Position numbers and translations under genes: made by a program | Assembly: GCF_034931125.1 (NCBI RefSeq) | Contig: NZ_JAYGHM010000034.1 | Span: 21,630-85,629 of the forward strand | Direction of reading: 5' to 3' | Length of the DNA stretch: 64,000 nucleotides | Source of the DNA: Rivularia sp034931125 | GTDB taxonomy: Bacteria > Cyanobacteriota > Cyanobacteriia > Cyanobacteriales > Nostocaceae | The notes under the pieces: generated by a model | Seen by the model: the letters and a program-made list of their open reading frames with translations, nothing else | Database searches by the model: none | What the model was told of the DNA's origin: nothing | Shown: positions 1 through 9,035 of the stretch, piece by piece | Position numbering within the stretch: position 1 is the stretch's first letter | Layout: each line of letters starts with the position of its first letter

Positions 1-1279
1 CGTATCCATATTTGTATAGTATTTCGGTGTAAGTGAATATGTCATCCCTTATCTCTAGGATTTATGACAACTTAATCTTGGGAATAAATTAAGGTAAACT
101 ACTTAGCTGCATGAGTATATAGAATACATCATCTTGCGTAACTGTTGCGGTCTAAATAGTTATTTATAAGTTAGTAATTCTGATACTTTGTTAAAGTTTA
201 TAGATGTTTAGAGCAGAACTTTATAAAGAGTTAAAGATTGGCGAATTTCTCGTAGTTTAATAGCTCTAATTTCTGCAAAAAAGGTCATGGGAGTTCGCTG
301 GTGTAACAAGTAAAAAAACAGGAATTTTCCGGATAAAGTTAACTGATGATTTCCTTACAACTGCTTTTTTCTACGATTATTAGGCCAAATTGTTCTTCTA
401 AGTAAGTAACTGAAGCTCCCTTCGGTGCGGAAACTACGTGACAATTACCTATATAGCGGTTTTCAGTTGAATAGAATACAAAATTGACCTCACCCCCTTC
501 CCCTCTCCTTAGTAAGGGTGAGGTTTCAGAGTGTATTACACTAGGCTGTTGACTCTGTAGTTTTTTTGGGCTAAAAGTTCATACAGTTTTTGTGTCGGCT
601 TTTGACGGTCGGCAGAGCCGACTGTCATGGGTTCCCAGCCGGAGGCTGGGAACCAGTTAATGCATGAGCCAAAAACGGGTAAATTCTATCAAAGTCAACA
701 CCCTAGTATTACACCCAAACAAAAACCGCTATATATAGGAATCCGTTTTGATTTCTGAAACGTAGATATCGTAGGGGAGGCAAATTGCGATGTGGATTTT
801 CCTCCCGCAATATTGTCGTTACGTGATGGCTTCAGATCAAAAGGTGCGTTACGCTCGATTTGGTAATCCAAGATTTGTAGTGCGAGCGTCCCGCTCGCTA
901 GCTAATAGGTAGAGCTAATAGGTAGCAAGCGTCTCGATGCTCGTTACTTAGCAGCAAGCTTCTAGCTTGTCCTTACGGACACGCTACTTGTTGACCGCAC
1001 TACCACGACCCATTCAGCTTCATATTCAACACACAAATAACCTCTACCAGGCGCTAAGTTAGGTAATTAGGTGATAAAAATACAGTAATTACTCAATGTC
1101 ACAAGCATTATCTTGGTGCGCGACACGAAAAGCTGATTATTACGTTAAAAATGAGTCAAAGTGTCACAGCACCTACAAGAAAATATGCCAGCGTAAGTCC
1201 TAAAATAAATTATGCGAGGTGAAGGGGAAAGCAAAATTTCCTTTAACCGTTTTTTATGACCAATGTCCTACGTGAAAAA
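1..1279. other. Gene-free, repeat-rich intergenic region
   Basis: No credible coding region or RNA gene was found. The region holds several small inverted repeats. One has arms cctcaccc/gggtgagg (488-533). Another is a perfect 11-bp-arm hairpin ggttcccagcc/ggctgggaacc (630-654), preceded by gtcggc/gccgac around 607-622. There is also a directly repeated gctaataggtag near 900-925. These look like the interspersed palindromes common between cyanobacterial genes. Decayed genes cannot be excluded. Confidence 0.6.
630..654. repeat. Perfect hairpin, 11-bp arms
   Basis: The arms ggttcccagcc and ggctgggaacc are separated by 3 nt. No T-run follows, so it is more likely an interspersed palindrome than a terminator. 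Confidence 0.6.
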
Positions 1280-2062
1280 CTAAAACCATCCTTCTTGTTC
1301 GAGAGTTTCGATTAATTGAATTCCACGGGGGTCTCCGACTCTTAACAGCGCGGCTCTAGTATCTTCACGCACTCCTAAATCTTCATCTTCTGCGAAAACT
1401 TGAATCAAAGCATCGATCGCAGTCGCGTAAACAATATTATTCGGTAGTTCGCGGCATAATTGTCCAATCGTCCAAGCGCAATTACTTCGTACTGCTGGCA
1501 TTGAGTCATTTACCAAGCCTTCAATCAAAGGTGGAATAGCACCTACAACAGCTTCATAACTGACTTTTGCCATCTGTGCCAAAGAACTAGCAGCCCACAA
1601 TCGCACGGCGGAAATATCGGTTCTTAAAGCATCAGCTAAAGGGGCTAGACAGCGAATGTCTCGGCAATTACCTAATGCCCAAACTACACCTTTTCGCACA
1701 TAACCGTTCCAATCTCGATTCAATTGATTAATTAAAGGTTCAACAGCATCCGGGCTGGGATTGCGTCCTATACCATATGCTGCGCTCACTCGCACCAAAG
1801 GACAAGTATCTGTCAATAAGCCAATCAAATGAGGAATAGCCCGAGCATCCTCTATATCACAAAAAGCACGAGCCGCCAGCATTCTCTGCTGTGGCTGGGG
1901 ATTTTCAAGCAGCGCTAACATTGCTTCCGGATTCGGTTTTGCCGCTTCTGACTCAGCACTCAGCGGCTCCATCTTATCTAGAGGGCTTTCTAGTTCCGCT
2001 TCGACATCAAGTAGGTAAGTGTCATCTGCATCATACATAAATTCTAAATTACCATTTACCAT
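1280..2062 (-). CDS. HEAT-repeat protein
   Basis: A 260-aa soluble protein made of about six HEAT / PBS-lyase-like helical repeats from roughly residue 45 to the end; each unit shows the pattern A-x-P-x-L-I-x-x-L followed by V-R-x-x-A-A-x-x-(I/L)-G. Such proteins are scaffolds for protein contacts; in cyanobacteria related repeats also occur in phycobilin lyases (CpcE/F type). This one has no other domain, and lyase activity is not implied. The acidic N-terminal 40 residues are non-repetitive. Two starts are possible: the ATG at 2062, with AAAGG just upstream, or the ATG at 2038 (MYDADD), which begins at the first conserved-looking residues. The first eight codons resemble the local ggtaat repeat, so 2038 may be correct. 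The partner is unknown. Confidence 0.8.
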   Translation of the reverse strand: MVNGNLEFMYDADDTYLLDVEAELESPLDKMEPLSAESEAAKPNPEAMLALLENPQPQQRMLAARAFCDIEDARAIPHLIGLLTDTCPLVRVSAAYGIGRNPSPDAVEPLINQLNRDWNGYVRKGVVWALGNCRDIRCLAPLADALRTDISAVRLWAASSLAQMAKVSYEAVVGAIPPLIEGLVNDSMPAVRSNCAWTIGQLCRELPNNIVYATAIDALIQVFAEDEDLGVREDTRAALLRVGDPRGIQLIETLEQEGWF

Positions 2063-2091
2063 TACCTTTGGGAAGAGGGAGCAAAAAGTGA

Positions 2092-2274
2092 NNNNNNNNN
2101 NNNNNNNNNNNNNNNNNNNNNNNNNNNNNNNNNNNNNNNNNNNNNNNNNNNNNNNNNNNNNNNNNNNNNNNNNNNNNNNNNNNNNNNNNNNNNNNNNNNN
2201 NNNNNNNNNNNNNNNNNNNNNNNNNNNNNNNNNNNNNNNNNNNNNNNNNNNNNNNNNNNNNNNNNNNNNNNNNN
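2092..2274. other. Assembly gap (N run)
   Basis: 183 undetermined bases between the HEAT-repeat gene and the GNAT gene. The apparent open frame across it on the plus strand is an artefact of the Ns. The remaining bases to 2412 hold a dispersed repeat (2299-2356) and an 'aattacc' heptamer array (about 2356-2390). Confidence 0.95.
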
Positions 2275-2298
2275 GTTAGGAGTTGTGAAAGAGTTATT

Positions 2299-2356
2299 AA
2301 TAAGTACTAACGCAAAATTATTTATATAATTACTCGTGAGTTATATAAACCTTCCC
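2299..2356. repeat. Dispersed repeat, copy 1 (inverted partner at 20297)
   Basis: The reverse complement of this segment matches 20297-20353 over 57 bp with a single mismatch (ctcacg versus ctgacg). It is AT-rich and non-coding in both places. Both copies lie next to gggaagg/ccttccc and short repeats. Confidence 0.8.
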
Positions 2357-2412
2357 AATTACCAATTACCAATTACCAATTCCCTATTCCCTAATTAATA
2401 ATTGATAACTTT

Positions 2413-2967
2413 TCACTGTAAAGGCTTGACCATCCATAAGGATTGGGCTTGATACCCCAGTTGATTATAGAGATTGAGTGCGGGGGTGTTTGACTGAAAA
2501 ACTTGGAGCGCGATTTGAATGTCTCCTCGGTTTTTAGCCCAGTTTTCGGCGTACTGCATTAAAGCTGTACCGATACCTTTTCGCCGATGTTCGGGAACAA
2601 CGTAAAGAAGAAATATGTGTGCGTGACGCAATCCGGTAATTTGATTGATCGCGTTTCCCATCCATAAGCAACCAATTGGACGGCTGGGGAAAATATCTTT
2701 TATTTCTATTTGTTTTTTTTCTACTGAATGTTCTACCCACCATAAGGGGGTGTCTGAAGAAAGATATTGCTCGACTGTTTGCGATAAATGTGAAAAATCT
2801 TGTCGCGGAAACATATCTTGGTAGGTGCGCTGCATGAATTTTATCAGCAGCGCTCTATCTAAAGTTGAGCCTGAACGAACTGTGTAATCCGGTAGTAATT
2901 CAGCCACTTTAAGCGTTGTCAGCGAATCTAGGAAAGGAAATTGAAGATACAAATTGTGCTGCACCAT
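2413..2967 (-). CDS. GNAT family N-acetyltransferase
   Basis: A 184-aa GCN5-related acetyltransferase. The acetyl-CoA pyrophosphate-binding loop is visible as RRKGIGTA (residues 128-135), preceded by the strand IFLLYVVPEH and followed by the amphipathic helix LMQYAENWAK. The C-terminal N-x-x-A-L-N-L-Y-N-x-L-G-Y segment (about 160-172) is the usual GNAT motif B ending. The first 90 residues carry the substrate side, and no substrate can be read from it. The ATG at 2967 lies inside the 3' end of the upstream small membrane-protein gene (59-bp overlap in another frame), which suggests translational coupling or a later start. The 3' end is followed by an aattacc array. Confidence 0.85.
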   Translation of the reverse strand: MVQHNLYLQFPFLDSLTTLKVAELLPDYTVRSGSTLDRALLIKFMQRTYQDMFPRQDFSHLSQTVEQYLSSDTPLWWVEHSVEKKQIEIKDIFPSRPIGCLWMGNAINQITGLRHAHIFLLYVVPEHRRKGIGTALMQYAENWAKNRGDIQIALQVFQSNTPALNLYNQLGYQAQSLWMVKPLQ

Positions 2968-3121
2968 TTTCCCATTCTAGACTAGAAATTCCTTGTTCTT
3001 CGATGGGTGCAGGAGCAGCCATATCTGAAGGTAAAAATATCCGAGCGCTAACTGCTACTAACGCTAGAGTGAAAATTAGTACCGCAATTAACGGGGCGAT
3101 GTATTGACGTATTATTGCCAT
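2909..3121 (-). CDS. Small single-pass membrane protein
   Basis: A 70-aa ORF with a short positively charged N-terminus (MAIIRQY), one strong hydrophobic segment at residues 9-30 and a polar tail rich in Pro/Ala/Glu. It overlaps the start of the GNAT gene by 59 bp in a different frame and is transcribed with it. From memory, similar 60-70-aa proteins occur in cyanobacteria, which I could not check. No function can be assigned. The ATG at 3121 lacks a clear Shine-Dalgarno sequence. Confidence 0.5.
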   Translation of the reverse strand: MAIIRQYIAPLIAVLIFTLALVAVSARIFLPSDMAAPAPIEEQGISSLEWENGAAQFVSSISFPRFADNA

Positions 3122-3269
3122 ATGTAGATGTTTTGGTAATGGAAGTGAGGGAATTATTAGTTTATTTTAACCAACTTTGGGGGTTAAAGTCCCCTGCTTC
3201 TACAAGCAGCACGTTTTGCGTCGAGGTAAAATCCCCGTTGCAAAACTTAATTACGAATTACGAATTACC

Positions 3270-3330
3270 TTCACCTTTCTGTGTTCCCGTTCACCGCAAG
3301 GTGTCCCGTAGGGAAGGGTATTACGAATTA
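3270..3330. repeat. 61-bp dispersed repeat, copy 1
   Basis: Identical over 61 bp to 54500-54560. The unit contains the imperfect palindromes caccgcaaggtg and tcccgtaggga and ends in ttacgaatta, which continues here as a short ttacgaa array. A diverged relative lies near 33845-33885. Confidence 0.9.
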
Positions 3331-3346
3331 CGAATTACGAATTATT

Positions 3347-3748
3347 TTAACGCCCTCTGTCACGATCCAAGTCAGCGATCGCCCTTTGCCAATACCAATC
3401 TTCTGACATTCCGGGATGATTTTGTTTAAGTTGCTCAACTAAACGTTTTGCTGTTGCTGCATCCCCTACTTTCGCAAACAGTTGACTTTGTAAATCTACA
3501 TCTCGGTGTGGTTCTTCTGTCGGGTATGCTGGTTGTGTTGACCACGAGCGCGATTGACGCTTTTTTAATTCCCAAAATAAAACAAAATATAGAGTGCCAA
3601 AGATAATAATTAAACTGAGGGTTCCCAGAAAAGTTACCAAATTCACCATTAAGAAGCCCAAAATTAATTGAGAAAGCACATAGCCAAGTATAACCCCCGT
3701 CATCATCATAATGACTATGGATATAATAACCACGAATTCTTGCCCCAT
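3347..3748 (-). CDS. Hypothetical two-TM membrane protein
   Basis: A 133-aa protein with two closely spaced hydrophobic helices (about residues 5-30 and 33-60) followed by a basic stretch (KKRQSRS) and a soluble C-terminal domain of about 65 residues. That domain (DVDLQSQLFAKVGD... AKRLVEQLKQNHPGMSEDWYWQRAIADLDRDR) looks like a short helical hairpin, reminiscent of a single TPR-like unit. It sits upstream of the small membrane protein and GNAT gene on the same strand. I do not recognise the family; the composition and clean ATG argue that it is real. Confidence 0.65.
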   Translation of the reverse strand: MGQEFVVIISIVIMMMTGVILGYVLSQLILGFLMVNLVTFLGTLSLIIIFGTLYFVLFWELKKRQSRSWSTQPAYPTEEPHRDVDLQSQLFAKVGDAATAKRLVEQLKQNHPGMSEDWYWQRAIADLDRDRGR

Positions 3749-4306
3749 AGATCTATTTCCTTATATAAAGTCTTGTTTTTTCAAGAAATAGGAATTCTTG
3801 CTTCCAAGGGACAAACACGCTGCAAGCCGGAATACAGTTTAGAAGCAGTAGTTAACGGGTATCAAGCTACGAGTTAGATTGAGGCTTGCGATCGCACAAC
3901 GTATTACAATCCCAACCGCCCATAGCTTTTAATATTTAATAAAATTCAAATAAAAATAGTACGCTATACTCACTACTTACAAAGCAATTGATACTGATTA
4001 TACTCAAAAATTATTCTTTAGCCAGCGTGCCGAAAATGGTTGCAAGTAACCCTATATCGTTCTTAATTCTACATCTCGTTTTTGGTAAACGCAGTTTGCA
4101 GTCAAAAGAGCTTAGACATATTTGTTACCAAAGCATCGACCAATTTGTAAAGGACTATCAATACAAAAACTGGTTAAATCTATTAGTCGATGCTCGCACC
4201 CCGGCATTAGAAAAATTTTATTCGATCAAAACATGAACGACATTCTGGCATAGTTGTATTTTATTGTTATGCCAAAACGCCGAATTTAGGACAAATCAAT
4301 TACCCA
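3749..4306. other. Intergenic region without a supported gene
   Basis: It contains an 82-codon plus-strand open frame (3988-4236) that I could not support, and then an 'attaccc / aattccc' array at about 4298-4335 that encodes the C-terminus of the neighbouring methyltransferase-like gene on the minus strand. No RNA gene was recognised. Confidence 0.5.
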
Positions 4307-5794
4307 TTACCCATTACCAATTCCCAATTCCCCATCTATTTGATAAACCTGGTGTCCTCGGATTTCTACACGGTTATCTTCAAGACATTTTTGCCAGCCG
4401 TCATAAGTACCAATGTCACTGGGATTTTCATATAATCCTAATTCCACTTCTTGTTGGGTAAGTTGGACAAATTCTTCGTACTGTGGATATTTGGGATTTA
4501 CGAATGTTTCTTTACGATGCAATATAGGCGGGTTTTTCCTTTTGGAGTAGTCACCGCGAGCGATTCTGAATGTTTTTAAGTCGATTACTATGCTGGCTTT
4601 TAATACTGGATGAGCATCGGTGTCAAAGTCGGGGTAATACAGGTAAGATATTCGCGGTTGGTCAATGTGAAGCTTGACGATTGTTGTTTCTTCAGGTCGT
4701 CCAAATACACGACTAGCACAGCCTTCGTAGATTCGCAGCAATGGTTCTAATTCCCCAAGGGCTGTAATGTGGACGTAAAGAGCCGCTGGGGTACATTTAC
4801 CAACTTTGCTTTTTTTGCAGGCTGCTTTGATAATTTGAGATTGCCCTAAACTAAATAATTTTTGGTCGGCTACTTCACAAGCATCGCGATATGTCCCGAA
4901 AAAAGCTTTGATGTCGTAGCGGATTTTTTCAGGTAGCTCTGAGAATCTGGGACGTTCTTCCTCAAACTGCACTAAAGCAAGATAAACTTGGATATCCAAA
5001 GAACGACGGTAGGCGATCGCTTCCCATTCGGCTTCATCTGTTGCTTGCAATATCACTTTGAAAGCCCGACGAATACTGGCAAATTCTAGCAGTATCTTTT
5101 CTTCAACTTCTGGCTCTAATTCTCCTGGAACTGGTAGCCTACCGCGTTTTGTATAAAATTTAATCAGTGGCTTCAATTCGTGTTTGCAGTCTTCGTATTT
5201 CTTAGTAGCAAGACGAATTCTCGGTGCAATTACCCCCGAACGATACCATTCGACGCGAAAGTTCTCTTTTTCTTCTTCATCGCGAAACACAAAGTAAATG
5301 CCTAGCGCTACGGGTACGGCATCAACTTCTAAGCTACCATCAATGTATTTTTTAAGTTCTCCTTGTTCGTAATATTTTTGGAAGGTATTGCGGCTAGTTA
5401 CAACACCATCTCCATAAGCTACTTGATTTTTGCTGCTAATAGAACTTACCAATACTTGAGCGGCAACTATTAATACCTTGCTAGTTAATTTCCACGCCTT
5501 TTGAAGACTTTCAAGACGTTCTTCGGTATCCTCAATAACATTAAGAACATACCCAAGATTAACTACATCAGCAGAAACCAAAGGTGCGTCAGGTTTATAA
5601 TAAGGGTCCCAACCCGCACTTTCGACTTCCATACTTGTCAATCTTTCTAAATCACCACCATGTCCGCATCCATAATCAAAGAACGTGGTCTTCGTGTTGA
5701 TGATTTCAAATTCCACCGCTAATCTTATCGGACGGGACAAGTCTGTACGGAAAATAGCTGCTCTGTGACGTTCAATTGCTAAATCTTCCAACAT
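4307..5794 (-). CDS. Dnd-associated putative methyltransferase
   Basis: A 495-aa protein matching, from memory, the family 'DNA phosphorothioation-associated putative methyltransferase' (TIGR04096 type). The N-terminal half is a class I SAM fold: the motif FDYGCGHGGDLERL (about residues 40-53) binds SAM, followed by an acidic strand end and VVNLGYVLNVIED. The C-terminal 250 residues are family-specific and of unknown fold. It is the last gene of the leftward dndC-D-E cluster, about 490 bp after dndE, with a tandem repeat and an assembly gap between. I chose the ATG at 5794 (MLEDLAIERHR); an in-frame TTG lies at 5815. The last residues (ELGIGNG) and the TAA stop are encoded by the local heptamer array, so the C-terminus may be variable. 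It may modify or repair phosphorothioated DNA; the activity is not shown here. Confidence 0.85.
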   Translation of the reverse strand: MLEDLAIERHRAAIFRTDLSRPIRLAVEFEIINTKTTFFDYGCGHGGDLERLTSMEVESAGWDPYYKPDAPLVSADVVNLGYVLNVIEDTEERLESLQKAWKLTSKVLIVAAQVLVSSISSKNQVAYGDGVVTSRNTFQKYYEQGELKKYIDGSLEVDAVPVALGIYFVFRDEEEKENFRVEWYRSGVIAPRIRLATKKYEDCKHELKPLIKFYTKRGRLPVPGELEPEVEEKILLEFASIRRAFKVILQATDEAEWEAIAYRRSLDIQVYLALVQFEEERPRFSELPEKIRYDIKAFFGTYRDACEVADQKLFSLGQSQIIKAACKKSKVGKCTPAALYVHITALGELEPLLRIYEGCASRVFGRPEETTIVKLHIDQPRISYLYYPDFDTDAHPVLKASIVIDLKTFRIARGDYSKRKNPPILHRKETFVNPKYPQYEEFVQLTQQEVELGLYENPSDIGTYDGWQKCLEDNRVEIRGHQVYQIDGELGIGNG

Positions 5795-5845
5795 AAGACA
5801 AATCCCAATTTGCAATTGGCAATTATTATCTCATAGAAGAGGGAG

Positions 5846-6150
5846 TAGGGAGTAGGGAGTAGGGAGTNNNNNNNNNNNNNNNNNNNNNNNNNNNNNNNNN
5901 NNNNNNNNNNNNNNNNNNNNNNNNNNNNNNNNNNNNNNNNNNNNNNNNNNNNNNNNNNNNNNNNNNNNNNNNNNNNNNNNNNNNNNNNNNNNNNNNNNNN
6001 NNNTAGGGAGTAGGCAGTAGGGAGTAGGCAGTAGGGAGTAGGGAGTAGGGAGTAGGCAGTAGGGAGTAGGCAGTAGGGAGTAGGCAGTAGGGAGTAGGGA
6101 GTAGGGAGTAGGGAGTAGGCAGTAGGGAGTAGGGAGTAGGGAGTAGGGAG
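5846..6150. repeat. Heptanucleotide array TAGGGAG/TAGGCAG with assembly gap
   Basis: A long run of 7-bp units (tagggag alternating irregularly with taggcag) lies on both sides of an N run (5868-6003). The two-variant pattern is that of cyanobacterial STRR heptanucleotide repeats. The true length is unknown because the assembly collapsed or failed here. It separates dndE from the Dnd-associated methyltransferase-like gene. Confidence 0.9.
5868..6003. other. Assembly gap (N run)
   Basis: 136 undetermined bases lie inside the TAGGGAG heptamer array. Confidence 0.95.
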
Positions 6151-6221
6151 TTAATAAATTTTAGATTTTAAATTTTGGATTTTAGATTGAGCATAAAGAA
6201 TTATCGGTTAGGAGTTATTCT

Positions 6222-6281
6222 CCCCATCTCCCCATCTCCCCATCTCCCCATCTCCCCATCTCCCCATCTCCCCATCTCCCT
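6222..6281. repeat. Octamer array CCCCATCT
   Basis: About seven perfect copies of an 8-bp unit end five bases before the dndE stop codon region. The complementary unit (GGGGAGAT) recurs at 26076, 28620-28720, 48430 and 63950. Confidence 0.9.
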
Positions 6282-6284
6282 ACT

Positions 6285-6665
6285 CTAGCTAGCTAATTCA
6301 ATCAAATCTTCAATTTTCTTGATATTTGGATCGGCTGCTAAGTAGCCGATACCGCGATGTAAATGTAGGCGAAATTGGGTGATGAGTGTTTCTTTATCGG
6401 TTTCCAAACCATCGTTATGACAGCGCTGTTTGAGTGCTAAAAGCAAGATATCGGACATTTCCCCGCCAAATACTCGCCATGTTAATTCGACGTTACTATC
6501 TTGGGGTATCGGTACGGGAGAAGGAATCGTTTTTTCAGAAAGAGAGCGACAAAAAGCCCAGCGACAAAGGATGTTCCACTGGTCAATTTTGGTAAAGCGT
6601 CTCAATTTCAAAAGTTGGTCTTTAGCTGTCTGGGATAAGCGGATGCGTTCGATTGGTGATTCCAT
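6285..6665 (-). CDS. dndE: DNA sulfur modification protein DndE
   Basis: A 126-aa protein with the DndE signature: N-terminal RIRLSQTAKDQLLKL, then a TKIDQWNILCRWAFCRSL segment and the C-terminal LHRGIGYLAADPNIK. DndE works with DndC and DndD in replacing a non-bridging backbone oxygen with sulphur; studied homologues are tetramers that bind nicked double-stranded DNA. The length is normal. It follows dndD on the same strand after a 264-bp repeat-filled gap. The TAG stop directly abuts the agtagggag / octamer array. The start ATG at 6665 is followed by a conserved-looking N-terminus. Confidence 0.9.
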   Translation of the reverse strand: MESPIERIRLSQTAKDQLLKLRRFTKIDQWNILCRWAFCRSLSEKTIPSPVPIPQDSNVELTWRVFGGEMSDILLLALKQRCHNDGLETDKETLITQFRLHLHRGIGYLAADPNIKKIEDLIELAS

Positions 6666-6929
6666 GATTTAGAAATGGTAATTGGTAATTGGTAATTGTT
6701 AATTGGTAATTGGGGATTGGGTATGGGGAATAATGAATTATGGTAGTGCGACCATCTTGGTCGCTATTCTCAACATCTGTTGTTAAAATCCAAAATTATT
6801 TAACTCCTAACTCCTAACTCTCATCTTCCCATGCCCAATTACCCATTACCCATTACCCATTACCCATTACCCATTACCCATTACCTATTACCCATTACCC
6901 ATTACCAATTACCTATTACCTATTACCTA
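6666..6929. repeat. Heptamer arrays between dndD and dndE
   Basis: The dndD-dndE spacer is almost wholly short tandem repeats: ggtaatt units at 6677-6715, ctcctaa units near 6803-6818 and attaccc / attacct units at about 6836-6935. The last array runs into the dndD stop codon. Confidence 0.85.
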
Positions 6930-8915
6930 TTACCAAAAATATCCCGATTCTACTGTTGTTTGACGTGTTTCTTGGGAGTATTTGAGGATGTATTCGCGAG
7001 CGATCGCTTCGTTTTTTCGCAGGGTTTTTACTTCTTTTTCTGCGATTTCGGTGTCGGTGGAAAGTAATATTACTTGATGGGATGCTGAGGGAAAGTATCT
7101 TTCTATTAAGTTGCTGCGGTGGGATGAGTCTAAACGTCCGAGGGGGGTATCGATCGCCACAGGTAAGCGATGTCCGGATACTCGCGCTAGTCCCCACAAA
7201 AAGGCGATCGCTAAAAGTTGTTTTTCTCCTGCTGATAAACGATGTTTGTCAACTTGTTTGGAGTTTAAGTCGTATAGGGAAAGGCTGAAGGTGTCGGTGT
7301 CGATGACGATGCGGTGTACTAAGTCGGATTTGTGGAGCAGGTAACGGAAGCATTCTGTAACTTCGTTTTCTAGTTTGTTGAGTTTGCGTAAAGTAAGTCG
7401 TTCGCGAAATAGTTTGAGGGTTTCTTGGACTCTTATTGACGCATCTATAATATTTTCTTTACTGTTACGTTCGATGGCTTGGATGCTATATTCTGTTAAA
7501 TCTTTTTTTAATTTATCAATTTCTGTTTGGAGTTCTATTAAGCGACGATTTACTGTTTCACAACTACTTTTAATATCGCTAACTTTATCTTGGGCTTGTT
7601 TAACTAATTCTACTAATTTTTGATAATCTTCTGGTGCTGCTGCTGCCTGTATTTGTCTTTCTAAGGTAATAATCTCTTCTGCTTTATTTTTAAACTGTTC
7701 TAATTGCTGTTTAGCTGTATTTTTAGCAGTTTTTAAGTAGTAAAGAATATTGCCTAGTTGACTCAAGCTTTCCGCATCTGCTAGCAACCAAGTTGATTCT
7801 TTTAACGATACATTTATATTTTCTACATCTTCTGCTAAAAATGCTTTGATTTGAGCAAATTTATCTTCGGCAATATCTATTTTATTAATTAAACTTAGTA
7901 AGCGTTCATCTCGTTCGAGCAATACATCTCGCGCTATTTGCTGCTGTTGAATTTTTAATTCTGCTTCTCCCCGTTGTTGAGCTTGATTTAGCAGTGGTTC
8001 TATTAATGTTAATGGTAAAACACCCGCTGCCAATTCACACATTTCCTGACGAGTGTTTTCTAATTCGGTATTTTTAGCAATTTTTTGTTTATCTAATTGA
8101 CTGCTTTCTGAAGCAATTTTTCCACCTTCGCTAAGAAATCGATCAAAAGCTTCCTGTTGATTTTTTTCTGCTTGTTTTAAAAATTCTAATTCTTGCTTCT
8201 CTACTTCTTTCGCTTCCTCATATTCTTCCTGGAGATTCTTAAGACTATTTTCGATTTCTTCTAAATTAGCTAATTCTTTGCTATCCGCAATTTCCTTACG
8301 TTTACGATTGGCTAATATCTCTAAATCAACTGTCAAACGTTCCGCTAATTCTAATCCTAAAAGAGCGCGAATTGCTTCAACGACAACAATTGGCGGTTGT
8401 TCTTGTTCTGCTAATTCTTTAACCTGTTCCCCATCAAATAAAAATAAGTTTGAAATTCCGACCGGGAGCAGATTTTCAATATATTCATCCCAAATACCAA
8501 CTAACCCAGTATCCAGCCATTCATCATTTTCACGAATATCTAAAATACCTAAATGGTCTTTACCATCTTTAGGATTTTTTTCCCAAGTTCTTACTATACG
8601 ATATCTAACAGGTTTATCGTTTTCGATATGTTCAAAAGCTAATTCAATGCGAGTTTTTTCTGTAGGTGATTTATGAGTATTTATGCATTGATTAAGAAAG
8701 TCATTATAGCTTAAAGTTCCGCGAGTCGAACATTGAGCGCGATGTCCATAAAGTGCCAGACGAATCGCATCCATAAAAGTAGTTTTTCCCCCACCATTCA
8801 TTCCACCTAAAAGAATAATTGGACGAGGATTCTCAGCGTTATCTGGCTCCAGATTTACTACCTGACGACCGCAATAAGGACCAAAGTTTTCTAAAATAAG
8901 TTCGAGGAATATCAT
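6930..8915 (-). CDS. dndD: DNA sulfur modification ATPase DndD
   Basis: A 661-aa SMC/Rad50-like ATPase of the phosphorothioation complex. The N-terminal head carries Walker A GGMNGGGKTT (37-46) and the DndD-typical FLFDGEQ (158-164). A long coiled-coil follows (about 190-530). The C-terminal head has the ABC signature LSAGEKQ (about 560-566) and Walker B VAIDTPLGRLD (about 586-596). No CxxC zinc hook is visible. DndD is thought to remodel or nick DNA for sulphur insertion together with DndC and DndE. The start is ATG 8915 (MIFLELILENFGPY); the longer frame to 8978 only translates a tandem repeat. The final Trp codon and stop (TGG TAA) fall at the edge of the ggtaatag array. It lies 120 bp downstream of dndC on the same strand. 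Confidence 0.93.
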   Translation of the reverse strand: MIFLELILENFGPYCGRQVVNLEPDNAENPRPIILLGGMNGGGKTTFMDAIRLALYGHRAQCSTRGTLSYNDFLNQCINTHKSPTEKTRIELAFEHIENDKPVRYRIVRTWEKNPKDGKDHLGILDIRENDEWLDTGLVGIWDEYIENLLPVGISNLFLFDGEQVKELAEQEQPPIVVVEAIRALLGLELAERLTVDLEILANRKRKEIADSKELANLEEIENSLKNLQEEYEEAKEVEKQELEFLKQAEKNQQEAFDRFLSEGGKIASESSQLDKQKIAKNTELENTRQEMCELAAGVLPLTLIEPLLNQAQQRGEAELKIQQQQIARDVLLERDERLLSLINKIDIAEDKFAQIKAFLAEDVENINVSLKESTWLLADAESLSQLGNILYYLKTAKNTAKQQLEQFKNKAEEIITLERQIQAAAAPEDYQKLVELVKQAQDKVSDIKSSCETVNRRLIELQTEIDKLKKDLTEYSIQAIERNSKENIIDASIRVQETLKLFRERLTLRKLNKLENEVTECFRYLLHKSDLVHRIVIDTDTFSLSLYDLNSKQVDKHRLSAGEKQLLAIAFLWGLARVSGHRLPVAIDTPLGRLDSSHRSNLIERYFPSASHQVILLSTDTEIAEKEVKTLRKNEAIAREYILKYSQETRQTTVESGYFW

Positions 8916-9035
8916 ACTATGAAAATGGGCATTGGGCGTGGGGAATTGGGCATGGGGGATGGGGAGACAAGGGGACAAGGAAATAATCCAGAATCTAAAA
9001 TTATTAATTCTTAACTCCTAATTCCTAACTCCTAA

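Noticed and set aside
2019..2279. Plus-strand ORF across the first N run
   Set aside because: Most of it is undetermined bases; the start lies antisense to the HEAT-repeat gene.
3988..4236. 82-codon plus-strand ORF between the two-TM gene and the methyltransferase-like gene
   Set aside because: No recognisable family, signal or ribosome-binding site; AT-rich region. It could be a degraded fragment, but there is no support.
5846..6150. Possible CRISPR array at the tagggag repeats
   Set aside because: The units are contiguous 7-mers without spacers; this is a tandem repeat, not a CRISPR.
6831..7067. Plus-strand ORF beginning with repeated PITHYQLPITHY residues
   Set aside because: It is the attaccc heptamer array read as protein, followed by antisense dndD.
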